Made by a program: the position numbers and the translations under genes
Shown here: positions 6,780 to 6,834 of the stretch, one piece after another
How the letters are laid out: each line of letters opens with the position of its first letter
Numbering within the stretch: position 1 is the stretch's first letter
The notes under the pieces: model-generated
What the model was told of the DNA's origin: nothing
What the model saw: the letters and a program-made list of their open reading frames with translations, nothing else
Databases searched by the model: none
NCBI RefSeq assembly: GCF_029054785.1
Contig: NZ_JAIDEN010000004.1
Coordinates: forward strand, 1-6,834
Direction of reading: 5' to 3'
Length of the DNA stretch: 6,834 bases
From: Duncaniella sp.
GTDB lineage: Bacteria > Bacteroidota > Bacteroidia > Bacteroidales > Muribaculaceae

Positions 6780-6814
6780 GCTTTTGAGAAGCAAGGCCTA
6801 CGGCGGTAGAGCTT
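6780..6814 (+). other. Structured 5' leader RNA with alternative hairpins
   Basis: Just at the predicted transcription start, GCTT (6780-6783) can pair with AAGC (6789-6792). The same AAGC can instead pair with a second GCTT (6811-6814), closing an outer stem around an inner hairpin CTAC-GGCG-GTAG (6798-6809). The two folds exclude each other. The leader continues to at least 6834 without a recognisable start codon. It could be a regulated leader of a ribosomal or other highly expressed gene, or the start of an RNA gene; no known family was recognised. Confidence 0.4.
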
Positions 6815-6834
6815 AAGAGAGAATAACAAATCTG

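Overview
The window looks like ordinary chromosome from a Bacteroidales bacterium, probably in or near Muribaculaceae. Three things point there: ribosomal protein S16 has the long Ala/Glu/Lys tail seen in Bacteroidota, genes lack Shine-Dalgarno sites and start after A/T-rich leaders, and several promoters fit the Bacteroidota -33 TTTG / -7 TAnnTTTG type. The family-level placement is inference; no rRNA or other marker settles it.

Layout from left to right. The left edge holds most of rpsP (plus strand, first few codons missing), followed by a strong hairpin terminator at 579-620. Two minus-strand genes follow: a Crp/Fnr-type regulator (667-1359) and, upstream of it in the same direction, a bile-acid:sodium-symporter-like membrane protein (1503-2420). 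An A/T-rich divergent promoter region (about 2421-2495) separates the transporter from a plus-strand gene for a small protein resembling half of a short-chain dehydrogenase (2496-2975). Next come ychF, a translation-associated P-loop ATPase (3053-4156), and a secreted GH95-family glycosidase, probably an alpha-L-fucosidase (4267-6717). The window ends in a very good promoter (6743-6775) and the structured start of a leader RNA for a gene beyond the edge.

The genes do not form one pathway. rpsP and ychF belong to translation; the GH95 enzyme belongs to host or plant glycan breakdown, but no susC/susD pair or other glycan genes are present, so it is not visibly part of a polysaccharide utilisation locus. 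The regulator and transporter may be co-transcribed, but their signal and substrate are unknown.

No mobile element, CRISPR array, tRNA or rRNA gene, toxin-antitoxin or defence system is visible. The points most worth a second look are a transporter whose sodium-binding motifs appear substituted, its apparently near-leaderless promoter, the half-length SDR-like protein, and the leader RNA at the right edge with competing hairpins.
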